64,000 bases of DNA from the NCBI GenBank assembly GCA_902522825.1, contig CABYXE010000001.1, forward strand, positions 1 to 64,000. Reading direction: 5' to 3'. The notes under the pieces were generated by a model. That model made no database searches. It saw nothing but the letters and a program-made list of their open reading frames with translations, and was not told the DNA's origin. The stretch comes from an uncultured SAR86 cluster bacterium (lineage in GTDB: Bacteria > Pseudomonadota > Gammaproteobacteria > Magnimaribacterales > AG-339-G14). Positions 29,272-37,354 of this stretch are shown piece by piece; the first letter of the stretch is position 1; each line of letters begins with the position of its first letter. The position numbers were made by a program, and so were the translations under genes.

Positions 29272-29501
29272 GTTGTCGCTATTTTAGAATTTAATATCAG
29301 GGTCTCTAAAAGTAGCATTTTTTTAATTTTCCCTGTGCAGGAGGTGATCAAAATTAGTATTAACAATTTATCAGGAATTTCAGGGGTTACCATCTGACAA
29401 GGGTTTACCCTTATTCCGACTAATAACCGTTTCGACCGTTATTAGAAAAATATAGCTGAGATGCTTATTTTTGAAAGGCCCCGCTTAGGCGGGGTTTTTT
29501 T
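29272..29501 (+). ncRNA. Candidate structured noncoding RNA, unknown class
   Basis: The 267-bp space between SLC13 and the convergent SDR is the only gap among twelve tail-to-tail junctions in the window. It has a promoter-like pair ending at 29265, an intrinsic terminator at 29479-29501 and stable elements between. GCTATTTTAGA (29278-29288) pairs with TCTAAAA-G-TAGC (29305-29316); its loop contains CAGGG (29298-29302), able to pair with CCCTG (29331-29335) as an H-type pseudoknot. AGGAGGTGATC (29339-29349) is the exact complement of the conserved 16S rRNA 3' tail. Further hairpins: TCAG/CTGA around 29380-29397, AAGGG-TTTA-CCCTT at 29399-29412, and CTAATAAC...GTTATTAG at 29420-29445 closed by TTCG. 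It does not resemble 6S, tmRNA, SRP or RNase P RNA. The class and function are unknown. Confidence 0.6.
29479..29501 (+). terminator. Rho-independent terminator of the candidate RNA
   Basis: CCCCGC (29479-29484) pairs with GCGGGG (29489-29494) around a TTAG loop, followed by seven T. It is the strongest intrinsic terminator in the window. The upstream side has only three A, so it works on the plus strand only. Confidence 0.92.
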
Positions 29502-30303
29502 ATTCAGTTATCAAAGCATGTCCGGACGCACAGACAGCTCCGCCGTCACATGTAATAGTTTCTCCAACTGTGTAACATCCTGCTCTAGAAGAAAGATAAA
29601 GAGCTAAACCGCCAATATCTTCCGCGGTTCCAATTCTTCTCACAGGATTTGTTTTTTCAATATAGCTGTAATCATGCCCTACAGCTGATCCAAGCATATT
29701 ACTTGGAAATGCTCCTGGAGCAATTGCATTTACTAAAATATTTTCTTTTACAAGCCTTGAAGCTAAAACTCTTGTTAAGTGATGAACAGCAGCTTTAGAA
29801 GAACTATAAACATAGCTTTCATAAACTGGGGTTCCAATTCCATCAATAGACCCGATATTAATCACTCTCGATGGATTGTCATGTGATCCGGAAGCTCTTA
29901 AAAGAGGTAAGCATTTTTGAGTCATATAAAAAAGGCCTTTGACATTAATATCCATAACCTTGTCCCACCCTTTTTCTGAAAATTCATCTATTGGTTCACC
30001 CCAAGAAGCTCCTGCATTATTTACAAGGATATCTAATTTGGATTCGTATGCAGTCAACTCTTCAACTAATTTTTCTATCCCTTCTAAAGTAGAACCATCA
30101 CCTGGAATAGAAATACATTCAGCTGAATATTTCTGCGACAACTCAATAGCTTTTGCGTCACATGCATCTGCTTTTCTTGCTGAAATATAAACTTTCGCTC
30201 CATTAGCTAAGTAAGCAGAAGCTATCATTTCTCCGATTCCTCTTGATCCCCCTGTTACAAATGCAACTTTACCTTTCACTGAAAAAATACTATTTAAATC
30301 CAT
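29500..30303 (-). CDS. SDR family oxidoreductase (RhlG/FabG-like)
   Basis: A 267-residue classical SDR: 'VTGGSRGIGEMIA' nucleotide loop, 'ARKADACDAKA' with basic residues after strand two (NADPH preference expected), 'NNAGASWG', and catalytic Ser/Tyr/Lys in 'GSIDGIG...YVYSSSKAAVHHL'. 'NAIAPGAFPSNML' and the ending 'TITCDGGAV' are typical of the RhlG/3-oxoacyl reductase-like subgroup. The probable role is reduction of a 3-oxoacyl thioester or similar ketone; no specific pathway is shown. It is 18 bp after panD. Confidence 0.92.
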   Translation of the reverse strand: MDLNSIFSVKGKVAFVTGGSRGIGEMIASAYLANGAKVYISARKADACDAKAIELSQKYSAECISIPGDGSTLEGIEKLVEELTAYESKLDILVNNAGASWGEPIDEFSEKGWDKVMDINVKGLFYMTQKCLPLLRASGSHDNPSRVINIGSIDGIGTPVYESYVYSSSKAAVHHLTRVLASRLVKENILVNAIAPGAFPSNMLGSAVGHDYSYIEKTNPVRRIGTAEDIGGLALYLSSRAGCYTVGETITCDGGAVCASGHALITE

Positions 30304-30321
30304 TATCTCCCCTGTACTAAA

Positions 30322-30648
30322 TTAAATTGTTAAAACTTTAGGTTGGTAGTTATCACTATCCTCATCTTTAATTTGACCATAAGCCGCGATTATTACCAAA
30401 TCGCCAATGGTAGCTTTTAAAGCTGCTGCACCATTCATGGAAATAATTTTAGACCCTCTCTCCGCTTCGAAAGCATAAGTGATTAGTCTCTCACCATTAT
30501 TAAGGTTATAAATATGTATTTGTTCATTTACTCTAATGCCAGTTTGTTCAAGATAATCTAAATCTATCGCACATGAACCTTCATAATCAATTTCTGTATG
30601 GGTTACAGGAACTCTATGAATTTTTGCTTTTAAAACTGTTATCAACAT
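30322..30648 (-). CDS. panD: Aspartate 1-decarboxylase
   Basis: A 108-residue pyruvoyl enzyme forming beta-alanine for pantothenate and CoA. With the start at 30648, 'YEGSCAIDLDYLE' places Gly24-Ser25 exactly where the proenzyme cleaves itself to make the N-terminal pyruvoyl group; 'NGERLITYAFEAERGS' and 'NGAAA' are the active-site segments. The frame is open upstream through tRNA-Asp, but that part is not protein-like. No Shine-Dalgarno precedes the ATG. It lies 23 nt after the tRNA-Asp 3' end. Confidence 0.96.
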   Translation of the reverse strand: MLITVLKAKIHRVPVTHTEIDYEGSCAIDLDYLEQTGIRVNEQIHIYNLNNGERLITYAFEAERGSKIISMNGAAALKATIGDLVIIAAYGQIKDEDSDNYQPKVLTI

Positions 30649-30671
30649 AATAAAATTTACAATATTAATAA

Positions 30672-30750
30672 TGGCGGACCGGACGGGGCTCGAACCCGCG
30701 ACCTCCGCCGTGACAGGGCGGCGTTCTAACCAGAACTGAACTACCGGTCC
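30672..30750 (-). tRNA. tRNA-Asp(GTC)
   Basis: A minus-strand cloverleaf: acceptor GGACCGG/CCGGTCC, D arm GTTC...GAAC with an 11-nt loop, anticodon stem CCGCC/GGCGG with loop CTGTCAC (anticodon GTC), T arm GCGGG-TTCGAGC-CCCGT, discriminator G and encoded CCA. Confidence 0.97.
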
Positions 30751-30762
30751 ACAAAAAACCAA

Positions 30763-30773
30763 ATTATACATAG
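30763..30773 (-). promoter_or_regulatory. Candidate -10 region of tRNA-Asp
   Basis: The minus strand reads CTATGTATAAT with a perfect TATAAT 12 nt before the tRNA 5' end. The same 11-mer precedes tRNA-Val(TAC). No convincing -35 was found. Confidence 0.45.
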
Positions 30774-30820
30774 ATAGTGAAAGAAAAAATTAAAATATTT
30801 CTATATTAAATATGAATATT

Positions 30821-32416
30821 TTAGCTCAAAGGCTTGTTATGACTTACTCTAAAAGAAACTGGCTTTAACTTTTTATATGATTTAGTTTTTACTGAAGAAA
30901 CAAAGTGAAAATTAACATCAACATACTCAGAAAAAACTTCTAACTCTACATATCCTTTATTTTTTCCATTAGTCCATATTAAATCATTATTCGAGCTTAT
31001 GAATGATTTATCAATTGAATCAACTAAATCTCCAAAGATATCGACAAAATTAGGTGATGAAATTGAAGGAGCTCCAATTTCTATACCTACAAAATTTCTA
31101 TTATCATTATAGAGATTAGAAACCCATGAATTGTGCGAATCGCCAGCTAGAACTAGATTAGATTGAGATGATTTTATAGTTTTGTAAAATTTCTGTCTTT
31201 CCAAAGGATACCCATCCCATTGATCGGTGTTATAAGGAATTTTAGTTCCAGCTAAAGATAAATATTTATGAAGGTATTCTGGAAATGTATTTTTATTTAC
31301 TTTTTTAAAAATCTCAGGGAGATATTTAGGTCCAATTAATATTTGTTGTCCAAAAATTGACCATTTAAATTCATTATTATTTTTTTCTTTAATCCATTTA
31401 AACTGATTCTTGCCTAATAATTTTCTTGGTTTTTGTAAATCTTTAAAAAACCTTTGTTCATCAAAGTCTAATTTTTTAAAATATTTTTCTATATCAAGTT
31501 GTTTCTCTCTTTCAGCAGATCGAGTATCTAACATCATTAAGTTAATAAGATTACCTACTGTAAAATTTCTCCATATTCTATTTTTTATTCCTTTTTCACG
31601 AATAGGCATCCATTCAAAGTAGGCTTGAATTGCATTTTTTTTTCTTTTTTTATAAGAACCTTCATTTGGAGAATGGTTTTCTCCCCCTTCTTTCCAACTA
31701 TCATTTGTTATTTCGTGGTCATCCCAGACAGCTATCATTGGTTTTTTTGAATGAAGTAATTGAAGATCCTTATCTTTTTTGTAAGTCGAATGTCGTTTTC
31801 TATAGTCGTTTAAGGATAATACTTCATGGGAAGGACTGACAATTCTTTCCATTTTTATCGCATCATCTGAAGCATATCCGCTAGATCCGTATTCGTACAA
31901 GTAATCCCCAAGGTGCAAAACAAGATCAATTTTCCTGTTGTTTGCCATCTCCTTATAGGCGCTAAAATAGCCAGCAGGATAATTGGAACAACTACAAAAG
32001 GCTATGTTAAAACTTTCTGGATTTTTTATTGGTAATGTGGAGGTAATTCCAATATCAGATATATTTTTACCTACAAGAAATCGGTAGTATATTTTTTTGC
32101 CATTATATTTTTTTGGAATTTTAGCGTCTATTTTTACAGTAAAATCTTTTGTTGAATTAGTTCTATGTTTTCCATAAATAATTAATTCTTTAAAATCTTT
32201 ATCTTTTGACACTTCCCATCTAACAATTAAGGATTTAACTTCTACTTCTGATAATTTTGTCCACAATATTACATTTGAATGAGTAGGATCACCGCTGGCA
32301 ATTCCATGACGGAAGGAGGCAAATTTTTCTTCTTTTGGAAATGGGTAAACTTTTAAAGGAAGCGCTAATGAAAAAAAGGCTAATCCCTTTAAAAAATTTC
32401 TTCTACTTTTGTCCAT
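30821..32416 (-). CDS. phoD: PhoD-type alkaline phosphatase/phosphodiesterase, Tat-exported
   Basis: A 531-residue protein. The start 'MDKSRRNFLKGLAFFSLALPL' is a twin-arginine signal. The N-terminal PhoD domain begins 'FRHGIASGDPTHSNVILWTKL'; the metallophosphatase domain has 'AFCSCSNYPAGYF', 'LVLHLGDYLYEYGSSGY', 'AVWDDHEITND' and 'LVLAGDSHNSW', giving the Asp, Asn and His ligands and the Cys-metal ligand of the Fe/Ca centre. It releases phosphate from mono- or diesters in the periplasm. No PhoB box was identified. It is the first protein gene after tRNA-Val(TAC). Confidence 0.93.
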   Translation of the reverse strand: MDKSRRNFLKGLAFFSLALPLKVYPFPKEEKFASFRHGIASGDPTHSNVILWTKLSEVEVKSLIVRWEVSKDKDFKELIIYGKHRTNSTKDFTVKIDAKIPKKYNGKKIYYRFLVGKNISDIGITSTLPIKNPESFNIAFCSCSNYPAGYFSAYKEMANNRKIDLVLHLGDYLYEYGSSGYASDDAIKMERIVSPSHEVLSLNDYRKRHSTYKKDKDLQLLHSKKPMIAVWDDHEITNDSWKEGGENHSPNEGSYKKRKKNAIQAYFEWMPIREKGIKNRIWRNFTVGNLINLMMLDTRSAEREKQLDIEKYFKKLDFDEQRFFKDLQKPRKLLGKNQFKWIKEKNNNEFKWSIFGQQILIGPKYLPEIFKKVNKNTFPEYLHKYLSLAGTKIPYNTDQWDGYPLERQKFYKTIKSSQSNLVLAGDSHNSWVSNLYNDNRNFVGIEIGAPSISSPNFVDIFGDLVDSIDKSFISSNNDLIWTNGKNKGYVELEVFSEYVDVNFHFVSSVKTKSYKKLKPVSFRVSHNKPLS

Positions 32417-32488
32417 TAAGCCAATTTAACACTTAAAGATATAGTTTGATGAAAAGTTTTTTATTAGGTTTTTTTAATAGTGTTATCT

Positions 32489-32564
32489 TGGTGGGCGATA
32501 CAGGACTTGAACCTGTAACTTCCACCGTGTAAAGGTGGCACTCTACCAATTGAGTTAATCGCCC
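32489..32564 (-). tRNA. tRNA-Val(TAC)
   Basis: A 76-nt minus-strand cloverleaf: acceptor GGGCGAT/ATCGCCC, D arm ACTC...GAGT, anticodon stem CCACC/GGTGG with loop TTTACAC (anticodon TAC), T arm ACAGG-TTCAAGT-CCTGT, discriminator A and encoded CCA. It ends 72 nt before the phoD start. Confidence 0.97.
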
Positions 32565-32578
32565 TATCAAAAATAAGC

Positions 32579-32589
32579 ATTATACATAG
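32579..32589 (-). promoter_or_regulatory. Candidate -10 region of tRNA-Val(TAC)
   Basis: The minus strand reads CTATGTATAAT, identical to the sequence before tRNA-Asp, with TATAAT 14 nt before the tRNA 5' end. Confidence 0.45.
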
Positions 32590-32606
32590 ACAATATAAAA
32601 TCAAAA

Positions 32607-32635
32607 TGGACATATCTATAAAAATCAGGCATATT
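32607..32635 (+). promoter_or_regulatory. Candidate sigma70 promoter of the acyl-CoA carboxylase operon
   Basis: TGGACA (32607-32612) and CATATT (32630-32635) are 17 nt apart and precede the carboxyltransferase ATG by 22 bp. AGGAGA at 32649-32654 is a good Shine-Dalgarno, giving a very short leader. Confidence 0.35.
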
Positions 32636-32657
32636 TTTCTTCCGCAATAGGAGAAGA

Positions 32658-34289
32658 ATGCACAAATTAGAATCTCAGACGTACAAGTCTAAGTTACAAA
32701 TATCTTCAGAAGATTTTAAAAAAAATAAAGAATCCATGCTCGGCATGTTGAAAGAAATAGATGTACTTTTGGATGAAGCTGAGGCTGGCGGTGGAACAGA
32801 TCATCATAAAAGGTTAGCTGCTAGAGGCAAGTTACCTGTAAGGGAAAGAATATTTCATTTTTTAGATCCAGATAGTCCTTTTTTAGAAATAAGTGGCCTT
32901 GCTGGTTATAAATCTGACTACCCAGTAGGAGGAGGAGCTGTTGCTGGAGTTGGTGTTTGTGCAGGAATTGAATGCATAATATTTGCCAACGATCCCACTG
33001 TTCTTGCCGGAGCAATGCATTATTATTCAGTTAAAAAGTGGATGAGATCGATGGCTATAGCAAGAGATTGCAGAATACCATTTATTCAATTTGTAGAATC
33101 TGCCGGGGGCGACTTAAGACCCAGAGGAGCAATGTCTGCAGGAGCAATGGGACATTTTGCCGAATCTGGAAGACAATTTTATGAAATAACTGAACTTTCA
33201 AAATTAAATATCCCAACTGTAACAGTTACCTTTGGAACTGCGACTGCGGGTGGAGCGTATCAACCAGGAATGTCTGACTATAATATTTTCGTAAAAGATC
33301 AAGCAGATGTTGCATTAGCTGGCCCTCCTTTGGTTCAAATGGCAACAGGTGAAATTTCAAGTAGAGAAGATATTGGCGGTGCAAAGATGCATGCTGAAAA
33401 ATCTGGGTTAGCAGAGTATCTTGCAGATGATGATTTAGACGGTATAAGAATTGCGAGAGAAGTAATGTCGCATTTAAACTGGCACAAAGAAGGAAGTTCT
33501 CCAAGATTCGATATCAAACCACCCCTATATGACCAAGAAGATTTATTGGGAATAGTTGAGCCAAGCCTAAAAACCCCTTTTGATATTAGAGAAATTATTG
33601 GCAGGATCGCAGACGGATCGCAATTTGAAGAATTCAAGCCTTTATTTGGACCAACTCTTATTTGTGGGTTTATATCTATTCATGGATACCAGGTTGGAGT
33701 TCTTGGGAATAATGGGATGTTATTTCCAGATGCTTCTCAAAAAGCAGCTCACTTCATTCAATTATGCAATAAAAGAAATATTCCTCTAGTTTTCTTACAA
33801 AATATAACTGGTTTTATGGTGGGCAAAGATTACGAGCAGGATGGTTCGATAAAAAAAGGCGCTCAAATGTTAAATGCAGTATCCAATTCAAATGTTCCGC
33901 ATCTGACTGTTATAGTTGGAAATTCTTACGGTGCAGGAACCTATGCAATGTCTGGGAGAGAGTTTGGGAATTCTTTTACTTTCTTATGGCCAACAGCAAA
34001 AATTGCAGTAATGGGCGGTGAAGTAATAGCAGGTGTAATGTCTATAGTTAGAAGAGGTCAAGCCGCAAGAAAAGGACTTAAATTCGATGAAAAGGCAGAT
34101 GCAGAGATAGTAAAAAATCAACAAATTGGTCACGACAAAGCTTCGGTAGCTTTGAAAGCTACTAGCGTTTTAAGTGACGATGGGATAATTGATCCTAGAG
34201 ATACCAGAAATATTTTGGGAATGTGTCTTTCTATAGTAAACAACAAAGAGGTCATAGGGTCGGAAGGCTTTGGGGTATTCAGATTATGA
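32658..34289 (+). CDS. Acyl-CoA carboxylase, carboxyltransferase (beta) subunit
   Basis: A 543-residue subunit of a biotin-dependent carboxylase of the methylcrotonyl-/geranyl-CoA type. The two halves carry the oxyanion glycines 'FVESAGGDLRPRGAM...GTATAGGAYQPGMSDY' and 'LQNITGFMVGKDYEQDG...NSYGAGTYAMSGREFG'. 'WPTAKIAVMGGEVIAGVMSIVRR' resembles the geranyl-CoA carboxylase version more than the methylcrotonyl one, from memory of the families. It transfers CO2 from carboxybiotin to the gamma carbon of an enoyl-CoA. Its stop overlaps the alpha-subunit start (ATGA). AtuA- and AtuE-like genes lie opposite, supporting terpenoid or branched-chain acid degradation. Confidence 0.92.
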   Translation: MHKLESQTYKSKLQISSEDFKKNKESMLGMLKEIDVLLDEAEAGGGTDHHKRLAARGKLPVRERIFHFLDPDSPFLEISGLAGYKSDYPVGGGAVAGVGVCAGIECIIFANDPTVLAGAMHYYSVKKWMRSMAIARDCRIPFIQFVESAGGDLRPRGAMSAGAMGHFAESGRQFYEITELSKLNIPTVTVTFGTATAGGAYQPGMSDYNIFVKDQADVALAGPPLVQMATGEISSREDIGGAKMHAEKSGLAEYLADDDLDGIRIAREVMSHLNWHKEGSSPRFDIKPPLYDQEDLLGIVEPSLKTPFDIREIIGRIADGSQFEEFKPLFGPTLICGFISIHGYQVGVLGNNGMLFPDASQKAAHFIQLCNKRNIPLVFLQNITGFMVGKDYEQDGSIKKGAQMLNAVSNSNVPHLTVIVGNSYGAGTYAMSGREFGNSFTFLWPTAKIAVMGGEVIAGVMSIVRRGQAARKGLKFDEKADAEIVKNQQIGHDKASVALKATSVLSDDGIIDPRDTRNILGMCLSIVNNKEVIGSEGFGVFRL

Positions 34290-36205
34290 CTATCAAAAAA
34301 CTTCTCATTTCAAATAGAGGAGAAATTGCTAGTAGAATTATTTCTAGTGCCCATGATATGGGTATTTGCTGCGTTGCTATCTATACTGAAAATGACAAAG
34401 ATACTCCTTATGTGAGAGAAGCAGATCAAGCTTATAAACTTTCTGATTCTTATTTAAATTCTAAAGAAATATTAGATATCGCTTTGAAAGCAAAGGTCGA
34501 TGCAATCCATCCTGGGTATGGTTTTTTGTCAGAGAACGCAGCTTTTGCTAATCAAGTCAAAAAATTAAATATTAAATGGGTAGGCCCATCTGCAAATGCT
34601 ATTAAAAAGATGGGTGATAAATTAACTGCAAAAGAAATAGCGACAAAAGCAAACGTCCCTACTCTACCAATGACTTCAGATCCAAAGAGAGCTAATTCAA
34701 TTGGATTTCCTATATTAGTAAAAGCCGCTGCAGGTGGTGGTGGAAAAGGAATGCGTATTGTTAATAAAGCTAAAGATTTGAAAGAAGCAATTAAATCCGC
34801 CGAGAGAGAAGCAGAAGGTGGTTTTGGAGATAAAAGAGTGTTTTTAGAAAGATACATTCCTAGATCAAGACATATTGAGATACAAATATTAGGTGACTCA
34901 TATGGGCATATTGTTCATCTTGGAGAAAGAGAGTGCTCAATTCAAAGAAGACACCAAAAGGTTGTAGAGGAATCTCCATCGCCGATGGTTGATGAAGAAA
35001 TGCGTGAAAAAATGGGTCAAGCAGCTATTAAATTAGCTTCTAAACTTAAATATGAATCTGCAGGCACAGTAGAATTTTTAGTCGATGAAAAGACTAAAGA
35101 ATTTTGGTTTTTAGAAGTCAACACTCGACTGCAAGTGGAGCATCCGGTAACTGAAGAAGTAACAGGTATAGATTTAGTTAAAGAACAATTGAGAATAGCC
35201 TCTGGCGAAGAACTAGGTTACGATCAAATAGATATAGATTTCTTTGGATCATCTATTGAAGTCAGACTTTATGCTGAGGATCCTGGAAATGATTTCTTAC
35301 CTGTAACGGGTAAAATGATAGCTTTTGAGCCTACCGATGATCCTTTGGTACGATGGGATGTTGGAATAGAGAGCGGCTCAAACATTACATCTAACTTTGA
35401 TCCAATGTTAGCTAAAATTATCTCTTTTGGAGAAAATAGGATTGAAGCAGCTAATAAATTAGCTTTAGCTTTAGAGAATAGCCACTTTGGAGGCATGAAA
35501 ACTAATAGAGATTATTTAGTTTCTATTTTGAGATCTAAAGAATACTTGGATGGTGATACAACTACTGATTTTATTGAAAGAGTAAATTTAAAATCTGATA
35601 TAGATCTAACTCATGAAGAGATTACTAACTATGCAAAAGTTGGAGCGATGTGGATTCAAGGAAAGAATAGAAATGAAGCTATGGTTTTAAAAAATATTCA
35701 ATCTGGATGGAACAATGGAAGACTTCCCCATCAAGAAGTAAGACTATTGCATAATGAAGATGAGTTAAAAGTTAAATACAGATCTCTTAAAAATGGAGAC
35801 TTTATTTCTGAGATTGATGAAAATATTAGAATTTTCGATTGGTCTATGGATTTTATAGATGTAGAAATATCTAATACGAGATATAGATCTAAAATTTCCA
35901 TAGAAGATGATTTGCTCTTAGTTCATACCTACAAAGGGAATTTATTATTTAAGATTCTACCAAAATTCAATATTGCTCAAGAAGAAGTCGTTAAAGGAGG
36001 CTTGGTTGCACCTATGCCTGGAAAAGTGGTGGAAATAAAAGTTAAAAAAGGGTCGAGTATTAAAAAAGGCGATACTTTGGTTATTCTCGAAGCAATGAAG
36101 ATGGAACATAAGGTGCTGGCACCTGATAATGGCAAAATTAAGGAAGTTTTAATTAAAGAGAATGAACAAGTTGAAAATGGAGCGACTTTAGTTGTTCTAG
36201 ATTAA
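34286..36205 (+). CDS. Acyl-CoA carboxylase, biotin carboxylase/carrier (alpha) subunit
   Basis: A 639-residue subunit joining a biotin carboxylase (about 1-450; 'KKLLISNRGEIASRII', ATP-grasp 'VKAAAGGGGKGMRIV', 'EFLEVNTRLQVEHPVTE'), a linker/BT domain, and a C-terminal biotinyl domain with 'ILEAMKMEHKVLAP', whose Lys carries biotin. It carboxylates its own biotin with ATP and bicarbonate. The frame continues upstream to 34223, but the ATG at 34286, overlapping the beta-subunit stop as ATGA, gives the standard 'MTIKKLLISNRGEIA' start. The stop is shared in a TTAA with the convergent dehydrogenase gene. Confidence 0.95.
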   Translation: MTIKKLLISNRGEIASRIISSAHDMGICCVAIYTENDKDTPYVREADQAYKLSDSYLNSKEILDIALKAKVDAIHPGYGFLSENAAFANQVKKLNIKWVGPSANAIKKMGDKLTAKEIATKANVPTLPMTSDPKRANSIGFPILVKAAAGGGGKGMRIVNKAKDLKEAIKSAEREAEGGFGDKRVFLERYIPRSRHIEIQILGDSYGHIVHLGERECSIQRRHQKVVEESPSPMVDEEMREKMGQAAIKLASKLKYESAGTVEFLVDEKTKEFWFLEVNTRLQVEHPVTEEVTGIDLVKEQLRIASGEELGYDQIDIDFFGSSIEVRLYAEDPGNDFLPVTGKMIAFEPTDDPLVRWDVGIESGSNITSNFDPMLAKIISFGENRIEAANKLALALENSHFGGMKTNRDYLVSILRSKEYLDGDTTTDFIERVNLKSDIDLTHEEITNYAKVGAMWIQGKNRNEAMVLKNIQSGWNNGRLPHQEVRLLHNEDELKVKYRSLKNGDFISEIDENIRIFDWSMDFIDVEISNTRYRSKISIEDDLLLVHTYKGNLLFKILPKFNIAQEEVVKGGLVAPMPGKVVEIKVKKGSSIKKGDTLVILEAMKMEHKVLAPDNGKIKEVLIKENEQVENGATLVVLD

Positions 36206-37347
36206 CTTTCCCACGATCTTGAAACTGTAAGAGGATGATCTGTCAATAAAGGAAAGAAATCGTCCGGATTTATAGCCCCTCCTTCTGGAGCAAAGACCCC
36301 TTTTTGATTTATCTTATTTTCCAACAATAGCTTCAATCCGAATGCTAGAGGAAACCCGGTGATTGCGCCCATTCCCCAAGTATTTGTAAGTTCTTCTTCT
36401 GATAAAGTGACAGCCACAGTAGCATTTTTTTGATTTTTGGTTCCTTTTGCTAAACCATAAATTGCAGGTAATCCTTTAATCTGTTTTTCGATAGAAGGTG
36501 TGTCAATTTTTCTTTCCAGCCATTCCAATATTGAAGCTCCTCGTTTAAAACTTATTAATTTCGTATCTACTAACCATCTTAAAATTTTTATAATATAAAT
36601 ATCACTCTGGCTGCTGCCATGACAAGCATTTAACGATTCCTTTAAATTATTAAAATGGTGAGGAAAAGTAACAGCCTCAGGATGCCCAAAAACATATACG
36701 TTATGACTCCCGCGTCCAGGATAATGAATATCAATTTTTTCTAATGGCTTGGTCATTTTATATTCATCATCTTTATATACTTTTATTTCTCCAGATATTT
36801 GTTGCAAGGCATGTTCCATTGCTGCATTGGTCCCCGCTTGAGACGATTCATCTTCGGGTTTTGCACTACTCATATCCCAACCAGTAATAATTGAATCAAC
36901 TGAGTCAAGCTCATTAATAGCTTTTAGACCTAATAAATTACTAATTCCTGGGCTTGCTCCTAAACCAATAATAGCAGTAACGTTATTTTTAAAAGCTTCC
37001 TCATTTAAGTTAAGCATTTCTATTGTTGGCTCCCAATCATCACAAATATCAAAATAATGACATTTGCACTTTATAGCGGATTTCAAAATAGGCACACCAA
37101 ATTTGAAGAATGGACCAGTTGTATTTAAGACAACATCATGGTCTCTCATTACATTTTCAAGATTTACAGAATCAGATACATCTAATCCAATTCCAGTGAA
37201 TCTATCATCGAAACGATTAGCATAGTCAATTGCATTAGCTTCGTTTAAGTCAGCTATTGTGACCTTCGATATATTGGGATAGGAAGAAATTGCAAACGTA
37301 GAAAATCTACCCATTCCACCGCTTCCGCCCAATGCTAGAACTTTCAT
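36202..37347 (-). CDS. Saccharopine dehydrogenase-like NAD(P)-binding protein
   Basis: A 381-residue protein with an N-terminal Rossmann domain ('VLALGGSGGMGRFSTFAI', then 'TIADLNEANA', 'VLNTTGPFFKFG') of the saccharopine dehydrogenase NADP-binding family, followed by 'IIGLGASPGISNLL' and a divergent C-terminal catalytic domain. Lysine metabolism is unlikely here; relatives occur beside acyl-CoA catabolic genes without known function. It is the last gene of the minus-strand series EamA-atuA-enoyl hydratase and lies seven bp after the hydratase gene. Confidence 0.82.
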   Translation of the reverse strand: MKVLALGGSGGMGRFSTFAISSYPNISKVTIADLNEANAIDYANRFDDRFTGIGLDVSDSVNLENVMRDHDVVLNTTGPFFKFGVPILKSAIKCKCHYFDICDDWEPTIEMLNLNEEAFKNNVTAIIGLGASPGISNLLGLKAINELDSVDSIITGWDMSSAKPEDESSQAGTNAAMEHALQQISGEIKVYKDDEYKMTKPLEKIDIHYPGRGSHNVYVFGHPEAVTFPHHFNNLKESLNACHGSSQSDIYIIKILRWLVDTKLISFKRGASILEWLERKIDTPSIEKQIKGLPAIYGLAKGTKNQKNATVAVTLSEEELTNTWGMGAITGFPLAFGLKLLLENKINQKGVFAPEGGAINPDDFFPLLTDHPLTVSRSWES

Positions 37348-37354
37348 ATTTTAT

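Noticed and set aside
29344-29397. A leader peptide starting at GTG 29344 or ATT 29353
   Set aside because: GTG lies within the Shine-Dalgarno-like site, ATT is a rare start, the 14-17 codon product has no attenuation signature, and no downstream same-strand gene exists.
29233-29501. Identity of the structured RNA as 6S, tmRNA, SRP or RNase P RNA
   Set aside because: Too short for tmRNA and RNase P, no tRNA-like end, no SRP GGAA/GCA loop, and no long closing stem with central bubble as in 6S; only a short 'CTGAGATG' resembles 6S and it lies at the wrong end.
30649-30771. A 41-residue extension of panD
   Set aside because: It translates tRNA-Asp; only the start at 30648 puts Gly24-Ser25 at the autocleavage position.
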